Part shown: piece after piece, positions 1 through 7,636 of the stretch
How positions within the stretch are numbered: position 1 is the stretch's first letter
Layout of the letters: each line of letters begins with the position of its first letter
Origin: JBMNOI01 sp050942995
GTDB taxonomy: Bacteria > Chloroflexota > Anaerolineae > UBA1429
Assembly (NCBI GenBank): GCA_050942995.1
Contig: JBMNOI010000035.1
Coordinates: 1 to 31,461 of the forward strand
Direction of reading: 5' to 3'
DNA length: 31,461 bases
Translations under genes and position numbers: made by a program
The notes under the pieces: model-generated
What the model saw: the letters and a program-made list of their open reading frames with translations, nothing else
Told to the model about the DNA's origin: nothing
The model's database searches: none

Positions 1-2
1 TC

Positions 3-584
3 GCCCACGCCAACATCGGCGTCGAAACCATGGGATCGACGGTCAAAGAGGCCACCTCCGAGGCCGCCGAGACGATGGAGGCGGTGATCGATGCCATCAA
101 AGCACAGGGCGTCTCTGACGCCGATATACAGACTACCGGCTATGGCGTGTGGGTCGAGCGCGACCGGGGTATGGATGGCCGCCTGTCTGGAGAGGCCCTT
201 TACCGCGTCACCAATATGGTAAACGTCACCATCCGCGACCTGGACAAGGTGGGCAGCGTGCTGGATGCCGCCATGGAGGCGGGCGCTAACCAGGTACATG
301 GGGTGAGCTTTAGCCTGGCCGATCCCACCCGATTCGAGTCAGAGGCCCGTGAGAAGGCCATCGCCAACGCACTGGCCAAAGCCACCGAACTGGCAACGCT
401 GAACGGACTCGAGGTCGGTTCGGTCGTCAGCGTGAGTGAAGTGATCGCCCAGGGCGGTGGATTCTACGATACCAGCCTGCGCTCGGTCGCGGCACAGGGC
501 GGCATGGGTGGCGGGGCCGGCCCCATCAGCCCGGGCGAGATGGAGGTGTTGATGCGGCTTCAGGTGGTGTACGCAGCGAAATAG
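3..584 (+). CDS. SIMPL-domain (DUF541) protein, 3' part
   Basis: The reading frame is open from the left edge, so the start lies outside the window; an internal ATG at 30 is probably not the start because the frame before it (AHANIGVET) already fits the family. The protein shows the SIMPL/DUF541 pattern: a helix rich in Ala/Glu, then 'VSDADIQTTGYGV', a beta strand 'YRVTNMVNVTIRDLDKVG', and the long helix 'AREKAIANALAKATELA', followed by a conserved C-terminal strand ending in VVYAAK. Relatives include E. coli YggE and periplasmic immunogenic proteins; they are usually exported and linked to oxidative or envelope stress, but their biochemical activity is unknown. Any signal peptide would be upstream. 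A strong terminator follows at 697-735. Family assignment is from residue pattern only. Confidence 0.85.
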   Translation, partial: AHANIGVETMGSTVKEATSEAAETMEAVIDAIKAQGVSDADIQTTGYGVWVERDRGMDGRLSGEALYRVTNMVNVTIRDLDKVGSVLDAAMEAGANQVHGVSFSLADPTRFESEAREKAIANALAKATELATLNGLEVGSVVSVSEVIAQGGGFYDTSLRSVAAQGGMGGGAGPISPGEMEVLMRLQVVYAAK

Positions 585-696
585 TGCGTGGATGACGGAT
601 GTCTCCGGGCATGCGCACACAACGTTGCAGGCCGAATAACGGCTTTGATCGCAGGGGGGTGAAACATCCCTCCGTCCAACAGAATATTTCGTACCG

Positions 697-735
697 GCGG
701 GGGAGGGCCAGAAGAGGTTCCTCCCTCGCTTTTTT
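697..735 (+). terminator. Rho-independent terminator of the SIMPL gene
   Basis: A 10-bp stem (697-706 GCGGGGGAGG with 720-729 CCTCCCTCGC, one G-T pair) is followed directly by TTTTTT at 730-735. It lies 113 bp after the SIMPL stop codon. The remainder of 585-696 shows no gene or other signal. Confidence 0.75.
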
Positions 736-766
736 GACGCCCAAAAGGCACGATACATGTTAGAAT
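734..766 (+). promoter_or_regulatory. Promoter with extended -10 before the CDP-alcohol transferase
   Basis: TAGAAT (761-766) is preceded by TG at 758-759, an extended -10 arrangement. A TTGACG at 734-739 is 21 bp upstream, too far for a normal -35, so the extended -10 probably dominates. Transcription would begin near 773 and leave a leader of about 70 nt before the ATG at 841. Confidence 0.45.
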
Positions 767-840
767 AGAGGCAGGAGCATTGCGTCCGATCCCTTGCCCC
801 GTCGGCATCGCACCGGCGCCATCACACGAGGCAGGCCACA

Positions 841-1367
841 TGATCAGACACGCCAGAACACTCGCCGATATACTGACTCTTTTTCGAGCGCTTCTGGGTC
901 CGGTCATCGCCTGGACAGGCTTTATACGAGGGGCTGAGGGATTGTCCATTGTCTGCGCAATGGTGCTGGTATCGTGGCTCAGCGATCTACTCGACGGCCC
1001 TCTGGCCCGACGAGATAACGATCACGGCCAAACCTGGATCGGACGGCATGATGCAGAAGCAGATCTGAGTATCTCGATCGGAGTGGCCCTCTATCTGCTG
1101 TGGGCGAATTACGTCGCGATATGGCCGGTGCTCGGCATATTGATCCTGCTCGTCGTCCTCTGGATGATCCACTCTCACCAGCTGGCCTGGCCGCTGTATG
1201 CGCTACCCTACGTCATCCTCATCGGCGTCGCCCTCGAAAAAAGCCCGCCCTGGGGATGGGTCCTGGTCGGCTATCTGATAGGCGTCCTCATCCTCCGCCG
1301 CCGGCGCCTGGCCGATCAGTATCTGGCCGAGTTCTTTGCGGCGCTCAAGAGTCTGCGTCGTCTGTAG
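841..1367 (+). CDS. CDP-alcohol phosphatidyltransferase family protein
   Basis: This 175-residue membrane protein carries the family signature near residues 45-72: D-G-P-L-A-R, then a D-x3-D pair in HDAEAD. Such enzymes join CDP-activated lipid to an alcohol (glycerol phosphate, inositol, serine) at the cytoplasmic membrane face; the alcohol cannot be told here. The middle of the signature is unusual: the conserved Gly before the D-x3-D pair is displaced by one residue (GRHD, Gly-x2-Asp instead of Gly-x3-Asp). Several hydrophobic stretches follow (LYLLWANYVAIWPVLGILILLVVLW; VILIGVAL; GWVLVGYLIGVLIL, each a likely membrane helix). The frame is open back to a TTG at 780, but that TTG sits only 2 nt from an AGGAG and its added residues look non-conserved, so ATG 841 is preferred. 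It converges on the PHP gene, with 9 bp between. Confidence 0.75.
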
Positions 1368-1376
1368 GCGCGGCCG

Positions 1377-2213
1377 TCAGGATCGGCCCCGCCGGGCGCG
1401 CAACGCCTCGGGTGTGAGAAAATCGTCGGGCGTCAACCCCACAGCGGCGATCCACTCCTCGGCCGCCTGAGTGATCCCCAGCCTGCGATGATCATGAGCG
1501 TCCGAGCCACAGGTAAAGCGCACCCCCATCTGTTTGGCCAGGGGGACGATCTCGGCATACATCTCGGTATAGTGAGGCATATTCTTTGACGCCAGCGATG
1601 AGACGTTCACCTCCAGCGCCACACCATGATGAGCCGCCAGCCCCAACACATCCTCCAGTCGAGCCCGATCCATCGCCTCATAGATAGCCCGCAGATCGCC
1701 GATGAGCGCCTCCGACTCGGCGAAGGGATGGGCCACGCTATCCAACCAGGGGCGCGTTACGACCGAGGCCAGCATGGTCAGCATATGGTCGGCCACATCC
1801 TCAGGCGCCCACGAAGGGGGGCAGGGAACACCGGGCAGGTGGTAGTGGGTGGTGGGCACCAGCACGAAATCCAGCGCCGCCGAGACCTCCGGGCTCACCC
1901 CCACCCATTCGGTGGACATGGTCTCGGTTTCGCAACCGACATAGATGCGGCAGTCCTCCGGCGGCTCCAGTCGGGCCAGCTCGGCGCGCAGATCGGAGAT
2001 CATCTCCGGTCCGCATGAGCTGTAAAAGGGCACGCTTCCCGGAGCCGCCGGGTTCTCGACAAAATGGTCGGTGAAGATGATCGCCTGCAAGCCCATCTCT
2101 TGAGCGCGCCGGAAGTAGCGCTCGGGCGCGGCCAGATAGGCGCCCTCATCGTCCGTCTTGCGTCCACAGGGTGAATAGGGGGTGTGTACGTGCGTATCGT
2201 AGGGATAGAGCAT
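1377..2213 (-). CDS. PHP-domain metal-dependent hydrolase (HisJ-like)
   Basis: The 278-residue protein has the PHP metal-ligand motifs in order: DTHVHTPYS (residues 6-14), TDHF (about 48-51), GCETE (about 97), a mid-protein histidine in SVAHPF, and GSDAHD near residue 241. The family includes histidinol phosphatase and other phosphoesterases, with a trinuclear metal site in the cytoplasm; the substrate is not identifiable and no his genes are nearby. It is the second gene of a leftward pair, starting 30 bp after the glycoside-hydrolase-like gene ends, so both probably share the promoter at 5505-5533. The ATG at 2213 starts immediately with the first motif, as in relatives, and a GGAGG-like sequence lies about 6 nt upstream. 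Confidence 0.85.
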   Translation of the reverse strand: MLYPYDTHVHTPYSPCGRKTDDEGAYLAAPERYFRRAQEMGLQAIIFTDHFVENPAAPGSVPFYSSCGPEMISDLRAELARLEPPEDCRIYVGCETETMSTEWVGVSPEVSAALDFVLVPTTHYHLPGVPCPPSWAPEDVADHMLTMLASVVTRPWLDSVAHPFAESEALIGDLRAIYEAMDRARLEDVLGLAAHHGVALEVNVSSLASKNMPHYTEMYAEIVPLAKQMGVRFTCGSDAHDHRRLGITQAAEEWIAAVGLTPDDFLTPEALRARRGRS

Positions 2214-2243
2214 CGAGCGCCTCCTTTCCAGATCGTGTAATCA

Positions 2244-5200
2244 TCACTCTCCGTCGGGTCGGGCTATGCGATAACGCACATCAGAAAACGGATCGGGATA
2301 AAATGTCCCGCCGCCCAGAGCATCCAGCACTTCCCAGTAGTAGAGTAGCTCGTAGGCTCTATCCAGGTGGCACGCATCGATCTCGTGAACATAGTCACCG
2401 GATCGACCGCCGGGTAGCGAGGCGACACGGAACGGGCGATTCTGATCCGCCTCGCGATAGTGCAGACGCACCTCTCGGGCATATTCGCCACCCACCAGGG
2501 TGAGGCAGAACGTCAGCGTGTCAGACGGTGACCATCTCTCCGGTCCCGAGGCGTCGACGACCTCCGGCGGGCGGTACCCTTTCAGCATCGGCACACGGTA
2601 ACGCACCGAGCGGCTCTCCCGGGCGTCCGGGGCGCGCGCCACGAACTCGTACTCCAGCAGCGAATTGGGGCAGTCGGCGGGCAGCATCGCCACGAACGAC
2701 TCACCGTCGCCCGACATGGCCGTCTCGCGCCATTCACCCCACCAGAGATAGCGCAGCGTCATGCTGCAGGGGCCGGAGGGAGCCGTCGCCGTGGTGGTGA
2801 GCATCACCGCATCTCCCTGACACAGCGCCCGGGGTGGCAGGTGGGCGATCTGCGGGGCCATGGCCCGCACGACCAGTCCGGCCAGCGCCCACGGCCCATC
2901 CTCGCCCAGCGCGATCTGCAGGCAGCCACCCCGCACTTTGATATCCAGAGAGACGGCGGACGGAGCCGATTGCCCCCAGGTGACGGTTTCGGCACCTATC
3001 CGGGCCGACGATGAAAAGCCGGATACCAGAGGGGCGATCAGGGTCACCCGATACAGCCCATCGGGCAGGTCGATGCGCAGCGTATGGGGCGTCTCGGCGG
3101 TAATATAGCCATGGGTCAGGCCGTCCGTCGGGATCGCATCCACTATCGCAGGATCGTATGTCTCCCCGGGGCGGATATAGTGGACACCCCAGGCCAGCTC
3201 ACGAGGCAGCGGCGCCGCTCCTGCAGCCTGCAGCCCCGCCGGGTTCAACCAGCCATAGCCCCGATCGGGCGTATAGGCGGTATCGGGGCCGAGCGGATCA
3301 AAGCGCGGCTCGATCTCTAATCCGCTGCGCTCCCGCTCCGGGGCGCGCGTAGCTGTTCCGGGCCCCGCATCCAACCCGCATACGAACAGCCCGTGCGCCT
3401 CCCAAAGCTGTCGCACGCGGCGGACACGCGTCAGATCGTACCGCACGCGGGGCAGGTTATGCCGCCAGTGGCCCCCTGAGGGGCCCAGATGCAATCGATC
3501 GTAAAAGGGCGCGGTGCGCTCACAGAGCGCCTCCCACAGGTCCACCGCTTGCGCCGCGGCATCCTCGGCATCATCCAGATTGTGCCGCTCGCCCACGGCA
3601 TAAAAGAGCGCCAGATGGCCGGCGGCGCGAGATTTGGCCGCGTGATAGCGGGCCAGAGCAGACAGTGCGGCGAAATCCACCCGCACGACGCGATACTCCA
3701 CGCTCTCTTCCAGCCCCGGCATATCGGCCAGTGTCTTTAAGTGAGCATCGATCTCGTCGGCAAGCCGCTCCAGATCGTCGGCGGCGTCAAAGGGTGAGCG
3801 TTTCGCGCTCCCCTGCCCCTGCACACGGCATCGGGCGTACTCCCGCGCCGTCGCAAAGAGGGTCACCTCGCCGGGCGGCGCGTCGATGTGATGATCGATC
3901 GGCCCGCCGGCGTCCAGTTCGGGCCAGACGTACATATTCGGATCGTCCATACGCTGGCTGATGAGGTACGACACCACCTTGCCGGCCGCCCGATATGCCG
4001 CCAGCAGGTGAGGGGCGGCCTCGGGCGTCGCGCGCAAAGCCAGTTGATGGACAAAGACCTCATCGGGCGTGGTCGGATCGTACGCCATCCGCCCCAGAGC
4101 CATGAGAAAGAACCAGTAATGCTCGAAATCGGGACGCGGCGGTAGATCGCTGCGCATCGCCCAATCGCCGGGGGTCACCTGCCCCCACTGGCCAAACCCC
4201 TTCTGCGACCCGGGGGGCGTCGCCTCAAAGCCCACGCCATCGCCCAGGTGACAGGATTGCACGAATCGTCGCGCCCAATCGGGATCGCCCCAGGCAAACA
4301 GGCGGTGGCTGCCCAGGTTCCACAGGTGCCACTGAAAGGCAAAGGGCTTGTCGACGCGCAGATAGCTGTCATAACTGTAGCTGCCCCTCATGACCGGCGG
4401 CTGATAGGGCATGGCCTGATGTTCTGCAAAGTACTTGGTGCTGACGACGACCTCTGCCCCCGACCGTCGAAATGCCTCGACCGTGTCGGGGTGCAGTCCC
4501 CAGTTGCGCAGCTCAACCGTCAGGCGCCGTCCCCGCGCGGCCAGCTCTTGCAGAGCCGGCGCGAATGCCTGCACGAAAAAGCGCTGATCGCCCACGCCGG
4601 ACTCGATATTCATACGCAACTGAACGGCGTCGATATGCGGGCACCGTTCGATGAGGGTGAGAAAACCGCGCCGGGTATAGTCGGCCAGCAGCGCCAGGTC
4701 GTCGATGCCCGTCACCCGGGTGGGCTGGGTCTCCCACACGCCGTTGGCCACCGTCCACGGGCGCGACTGCCATATCCCCAGGCAAAAGGTAATATCGCGC
4801 GAGGCCATGGCCGCCGAGGCCGCCTGCAATGCGGCCAGGTTACGCGCCCGCTCTTCAGAGGTGATGCCCTCCACCCGAATGCCCGGAAAATCATCATCGA
4901 GATCGTCGAGCAGATGGGCATAGATGGGGATCAGGTGGGCGGTCTGGTGGCCGTAGATGAGGTTGAACCGATTGAAGCGATAACGCGCCAGCGTATCGGC
5001 ATAATCCTGCCAGAAGGCGGGATCGTACAGCCAGTCGCGCTCGGCCTCGGCATTGTGAAGAAAGGCGTACAACCCGCGCACGGCCAGTTCGGGGGTGGCG
5101 CTACGCGGCGTTACCTGGCGCAAATCGGCGCCCATCGCCAGTTGCTCGGCCAGATCGAGACAGGCGTACATCATGCCGGCCGGCCCATGCCCCACCAGCA

Positions 5201-5456
5201 TGGGACCTTCGGCACAAGGGATGATGACATAGTCCTCGGCATAAAAGCGCGGAGACGCCCCCGTCTTGGGCGCCGAGCTGGTCAGCAGCAGGCCGATGGT
5301 GACAGAGGCCGTTCCGGCCGCATTGCCGTCATCGGCCATCGTCTCGACCACTTCCATGCCACGCCCACGTATCGCGTCGGCCAGTTCGTTCACACCAAAA
5401 CGCACAGGCGGACTCTGGTCCTCCGGCCCCATCCAGGTCAGGTGCACAATGATCAT
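2244..5456 (-). CDS. Large glycoside-hydrolase-like protein (GH20/GH67-type architecture)
   Basis: This 1070-residue protein has no signal peptide. Residues 1-115 resemble the alpha/beta domain before the barrel in beta-hexosaminidases and alpha-glucuronidases (strand YVIIP, then GHGPAGMMYACLDLAEQL). A region starting at AVRGLYAFLHN (about 126) looks like a TIM barrel, with typical strand ends such as RFNRFNLIYG, DITFCLGIW, RLTVELRNWGL and EVVVSTKYF. A mostly helical domain follows (about 450-680), then two beta-sandwich domains (about 750-870 and 880-1065) resembling carbohydrate-binding and Ig-like modules. I could not identify the catalytic acids, and the exact family is uncertain. An intracellular role on oligosaccharides is inferred from the missing signal peptide. 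ATG 5456 has an AAGGAG 9 nt upstream. The long open frame on the opposite strand is a GC-rich shadow. Confidence 0.7.
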   Translation of the reverse strand: MIIVHLTWMGPEDQSPPVRFGVNELADAIRGRGMEVVETMADDGNAAGTASVTIGLLLTSSAPKTGASPRFYAEDYVIIPCAEGPMLVGHGPAGMMYACLDLAEQLAMGADLRQVTPRSATPELAVRGLYAFLHNAEAERDWLYDPAFWQDYADTLARYRFNRFNLIYGHQTAHLIPIYAHLLDDLDDDFPGIRVEGITSEERARNLAALQAASAAMASRDITFCLGIWQSRPWTVANGVWETQPTRVTGIDDLALLADYTRRGFLTLIERCPHIDAVQLRMNIESGVGDQRFFVQAFAPALQELAARGRRLTVELRNWGLHPDTVEAFRRSGAEVVVSTKYFAEHQAMPYQPPVMRGSYSYDSYLRVDKPFAFQWHLWNLGSHRLFAWGDPDWARRFVQSCHLGDGVGFEATPPGSQKGFGQWGQVTPGDWAMRSDLPPRPDFEHYWFFLMALGRMAYDPTTPDEVFVHQLALRATPEAAPHLLAAYRAAGKVVSYLISQRMDDPNMYVWPELDAGGPIDHHIDAPPGEVTLFATAREYARCRVQGQGSAKRSPFDAADDLERLADEIDAHLKTLADMPGLEESVEYRVVRVDFAALSALARYHAAKSRAAGHLALFYAVGERHNLDDAEDAAAQAVDLWEALCERTAPFYDRLHLGPSGGHWRHNLPRVRYDLTRVRRVRQLWEAHGLFVCGLDAGPGTATRAPERERSGLEIEPRFDPLGPDTAYTPDRGYGWLNPAGLQAAGAAPLPRELAWGVHYIRPGETYDPAIVDAIPTDGLTHGYITAETPHTLRIDLPDGLYRVTLIAPLVSGFSSSARIGAETVTWGQSAPSAVSLDIKVRGGCLQIALGEDGPWALAGLVVRAMAPQIAHLPPRALCQGDAVMLTTTATAPSGPCSMTLRYLWWGEWRETAMSGDGESFVAMLPADCPNSLLEYEFVARAPDARESRSVRYRVPMLKGYRPPEVVDASGPERWSPSDTLTFCLTLVGGEYAREVRLHYREADQNRPFRVASLPGGRSGDYVHEIDACHLDRAYELLYYWEVLDALGGGTFYPDPFSDVRYRIARPDGE

Positions 5457-5504
5457 GTCGGTGCTCTCCTTTGCCGATGAGATGAGCGACGACAGGTATA
5501 GGGC

Positions 5505-5533
5505 ATGGTATCACGTCCAGAGCCCGCCGTCAA
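5505..5533 (-). promoter_or_regulatory. Promoter of the glycoside-hydrolase-like/PHP pair
   Basis: Reading leftward, TTGACG (5533-5528) and TACCAT (5510-5505) are separated by exactly 17 bp. Transcription would begin near 5498, about 40 nt before the ATG. It is back to back with the arg promoter. Confidence 0.65.
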
Positions 5534-5551
5534 TGGGATCTGGAACGCTTC

Positions 5552-5580
5552 TTGACAGTCTATACACTTTGATGTACACT
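5552..5580 (+). promoter_or_regulatory. Promoter of the arginine operon
   Basis: TTGACA (5552-5557) and TACACT (5575-5580) are separated by 17 bp; the start is expected near 5587. An imperfect inverted repeat, TATACA (5561-5566) and TGTACA (5573-5578), fills the spacer and could be an operator, but it does not clearly match an ArgR box. Confidence 0.8.
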
Positions 5581-5609
5581 GGAGCAAATTCTTGAGAAAG
5601 AGTCAGAGC

Positions 5610-5660
5610 ATGAGTCGCTATTTTCCGCTCCATATCAGCAGGAGGCGCCCGAGGAATTAA
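5610..5660 (+). CDS. Arg-rich leader peptide of the arg operon
   Basis: A 16-codon open frame encodes MSRYFPLHISRRRPRN and stops at TAA 5658-5660. Five of 16 residues are Arg, and four of these fall in codons 11-15 (AGG AGG CGC CCG AGG). A purine-rich GAGAAAGAG lies about 7-15 nt upstream. It sits about 23 nt after the predicted transcription start and directly before the first arm of the attenuator. The role is inferred: ribosomes stalling on these codons when Arg-tRNA is scarce would sense arginine supply. The peptide itself need have no function. Confidence 0.75.
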   Translation: MSRYFPLHISRRRPRN

Positions 5661-5760
5661 CCGGACCACCGGTCTGGATGTTTTTTGCTTGGGCGGGGAT
5701 CGGATCGGCAGAGAGACTCAGCCACCAGCTTCCAGACGGGAGGCTGGTTTTTTTGTTTTT
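5646..5760 (+). promoter_or_regulatory. Transcription attenuator before argC
   Basis: Three alternative pairings are visible. (a) CCGGACC (5661-5667) with GGTCTGG (5671-5677), enclosed by CGCCCGAG (5646-5653) with CTTGGGCG (5688-5695). (b) The antiterminator GTCTGGA (5672-5678) with TCCAGAC (5731-5737), perfect over 7 bp. (c) The terminator ACCAGCTTCC (5724-5733) with GGAGGCTGGT (5739-5748), followed by T7-G-T5 through 5760. Pairing (b) excludes both (a) and (c). The outer arm 5646-5653 lies inside the Arg codons, so ribosome position decides which forms. Structures were found by eye; the order of events is inferred. Confidence 0.75.
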
Positions 5761-5793
5761 CTGCGCCACATAAAATATCTGGAGAAAATGAGC

Positions 5794-6804
5794 ATGCGAG
5801 TCGGAATCTATGGAGCGACGGGGTACACGGGATACGAGCTGGTCAAGATATTCCAGCAGCATCCCGAGGTCGAGGTGATCTTTCTCACCTCAGAGCGTTA
5901 TGCGGGGCGTCGATTCTCCGATATCTACCCCTGTCCCTACGACCTGCCTCTGGTGTCGCCGGATGACGCCACACCCGAGAAAGTGGATGTCGCCCTGCTC
6001 TGCACGCCTCATGGCGCCTCAGCCGTCCTGGCCCAACGAGTGCTCGAGGCCGGCGCCCGTTGCGTGGATCTTTCGGCCGATTTTCGCCTCCATGACGCCG
6101 CCGTATACAACACATGGTACGGCACTCACCCCGTGCCCGATCTGCTGGGCGAGGCCGTATATGGCCTGACTGAGGTCTACCGCGAGCAAATCGCCGATGC
6201 GCGGTTGGTGGCCAATCCCGGATGCTACCCCACCGGCCCGTTGCTGGCCCTCCATCCTCTGCTCAATGCGGGCATGGTCACCTCCCGGCGCGTCATCATC
6301 GACGCCAAGTCGGGCGTCTCGGGCGCAGGAGCCAGGCCCACCGAAAAGACCCATTTCGTCAGTGTGCACGATAACCTGTCGGCCTACAACATCGGCCATA
6401 CCCACCGCCACGTGCCCGAGATCGAGCAAGAGTTATCGCTGTACTGCGGGCAGCCGCTGCGCGTGGTATTCACGCCGCACCTGCTGCCGGTGTCCCGCGG
6501 TATCCTCTCCGCCGTCTATGTGGATGTGGATCCGAGCGTGAGCACTGCGGATGTGGTGGCGCTCTGGAATCAGGCATACGCCGATGCGCCTTTCGTTCAC
6601 GTGCTCGACACGGGGCAACTGGCCACCCTGGCCCACGTCGTCAACACCAATCGCTGCGCGCTATCGGTCGCGCCTGCCGGCGGCGAGGGAGAACTGATCC
6701 TCATCACCGCTCTGGACAACCTGGTCAAAGGCGCTTCGGGGGCGGCCGTGCAGAACATGAACGTGATGTTTGGTCTGGACGAAACCCTGGGTCTGTGGGC
6801 GTGA
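5794..6804 (+). CDS. argC: N-acetyl-gamma-glutamyl-phosphate reductase
   Basis: Third step of arginine synthesis: NADPH-dependent reduction of N-acetylglutamyl phosphate to the semialdehyde, in the cytoplasm. The N-terminal Rossmann motif VGIYGATGYTG is intact; the catalytic Cys is in VANPGCYPTG (Cys144), and the downstream SGAGARPTEKTHF and HRHVPEIEQEL segments are typical of the family. The 336-residue length is normal. Two in-frame ATGs compete: 5788 lies only 3 nt from the GGAG (5781-5784), while 5794 lies 9 nt away and yields the usual MRVGIYGATG start, so 5794 is chosen. It is the first gene of argC-B-D-GNAT-G-H and sits just after the attenuator. Confidence 0.97.
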   Translation: MRVGIYGATGYTGYELVKIFQQHPEVEVIFLTSERYAGRRFSDIYPCPYDLPLVSPDDATPEKVDVALLCTPHGASAVLAQRVLEAGARCVDLSADFRLHDAAVYNTWYGTHPVPDLLGEAVYGLTEVYREQIADARLVANPGCYPTGPLLALHPLLNAGMVTSRRVIIDAKSGVSGAGARPTEKTHFVSVHDNLSAYNIGHTHRHVPEIEQELSLYCGQPLRVVFTPHLLPVSRGILSAVYVDVDPSVSTADVVALWNQAYADAPFVHVLDTGQLATLAHVVNTNRCALSVAPAGGEGELILITALDNLVKGASGAAVQNMNVMFGLDETLGLWA

Positions 6805-6829
6805 TGCCATCACAGTCGGAAGGAGAGGG

Positions 6830-7636
6830 ATGAACGGACTGACACTGCTCAAGGTAGGGGGCGCCGAGCTGCAAGAAGGGCCAGCGCTGGATCAACTGGT
6901 GGATGCGCTGGTACCTATGGCATCCACACAGGGCCTGGTGGTGGTCCACGGCGGCGGCCCCGAGATTGCCGGATTGCAAAAACGTCTGGGATTGGAGCCC
7001 TGTTTCGTCGAGGGGCTGCGCGTCACCGACGAAGAATCGCTGTGGGTCGCCGAGATGGTGCTCTCTGGCGCGGTGAACAAGCGGCTCATCGGGCGGTTGG
7101 TGGCCCGGGGCGTGAGGGCGATCGGGCTGAGCGGCGTGGACGCCGGCCTGTTGCGCGCCTGCAAAATGATGCATCCGGCAGGTGATCTGGGGCGTGTCGG
7201 CGAAATCACCCACGTAGATGTGACCTGTCTGCAACAGTTACTGGATTGTGGCTTTGTGCCCGTCATCTCGCCCATCTCGCTGGGCGCCGACGGCCGTGCC
7301 TTTAATGTGAACGCCGACCATGCCGCCCTGGCTATCGCCCGAGCCCTGGGCGTGGCCGAGATGATCTACCTGACCGATGTGCCCGGCGTGATGCTGCAGG
7401 GCGCCGTGCTACCCAGCCTGAACGCCGACGAAGCATTGCGACTCATCGCCGAGGAGCACATCACCGGCGGCATGATTCCCAAAGTACGCTCGGCGCTGGA
7501 TGCCATCGAACAGGGCATCGGCGCGGCGCGCATCACCAATCTGGAGGGGTTGGCCGCAGGCAGCGGCACCCGAGTGCATAATGGCACGGCGCCCGGCGCC
7601 GCGACCACCCATACTATCGAGGAGAAAACGCGATGA
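6830..7636 (+). CDS. argB: Acetylglutamate kinase
   Basis: Phosphorylates N-acetylglutamate with ATP, the second step of arginine synthesis. The 268-residue protein shows the amino-acid kinase fold motifs LLKVGGAEL at the N-terminus, VVHGGGPEI (nucleotide and substrate binding), NVNADHAALAIA and the C-terminal ITGGMIPKV with its lysine. The start at 6830 follows an AGGAGAGGG Shine-Dalgarno sequence, 25 bp after argC. Its stop overlaps the argD start (ATGA at 7633-7636), indicating translational coupling. Confidence 0.97.
   Translation: MNGLTLLKVGGAELQEGPALDQLVDALVPMASTQGLVVVHGGGPEIAGLQKRLGLEPCFVEGLRVTDEESLWVAEMVLSGAVNKRLIGRLVARGVRAIGLSGVDAGLLRACKMMHPAGDLGRVGEITHVDVTCLQQLLDCGFVPVISPISLGADGRAFNVNADHAALAIARALGVAEMIYLTDVPGVMLQGAVLPSLNADEALRLIAEEHITGGMIPKVRSALDAIEQGIGAARITNLEGLAAGSGTRVHNGTAPGAATTHTIEEKTR

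Noticed and set aside
4248..5480. Long open frame (410 codons) opposite the glycoside-hydrolase-like gene
   Set aside because: Composition reflects GC-rich antisense of a clear gene; no start signal or recognisable domain.
5552..5580. ArgR operator (ARG box) at the arg promoter
   Set aside because: The inverted repeat TATACA/TGTACA is too weak a match to call; noted only as possible.
5610..5660. Chance origin of the Arg-rich leader frame
   Set aside because: The purine-rich site, position between promoter and attenuator, and stop codon placement at the hairpin base make chance less likely, but it is not excluded.
5587..5760. T-box leader before argC
   Set aside because: No GGTGGNACC-type T-box sequence or stem I motifs; the leader peptide explains it better.
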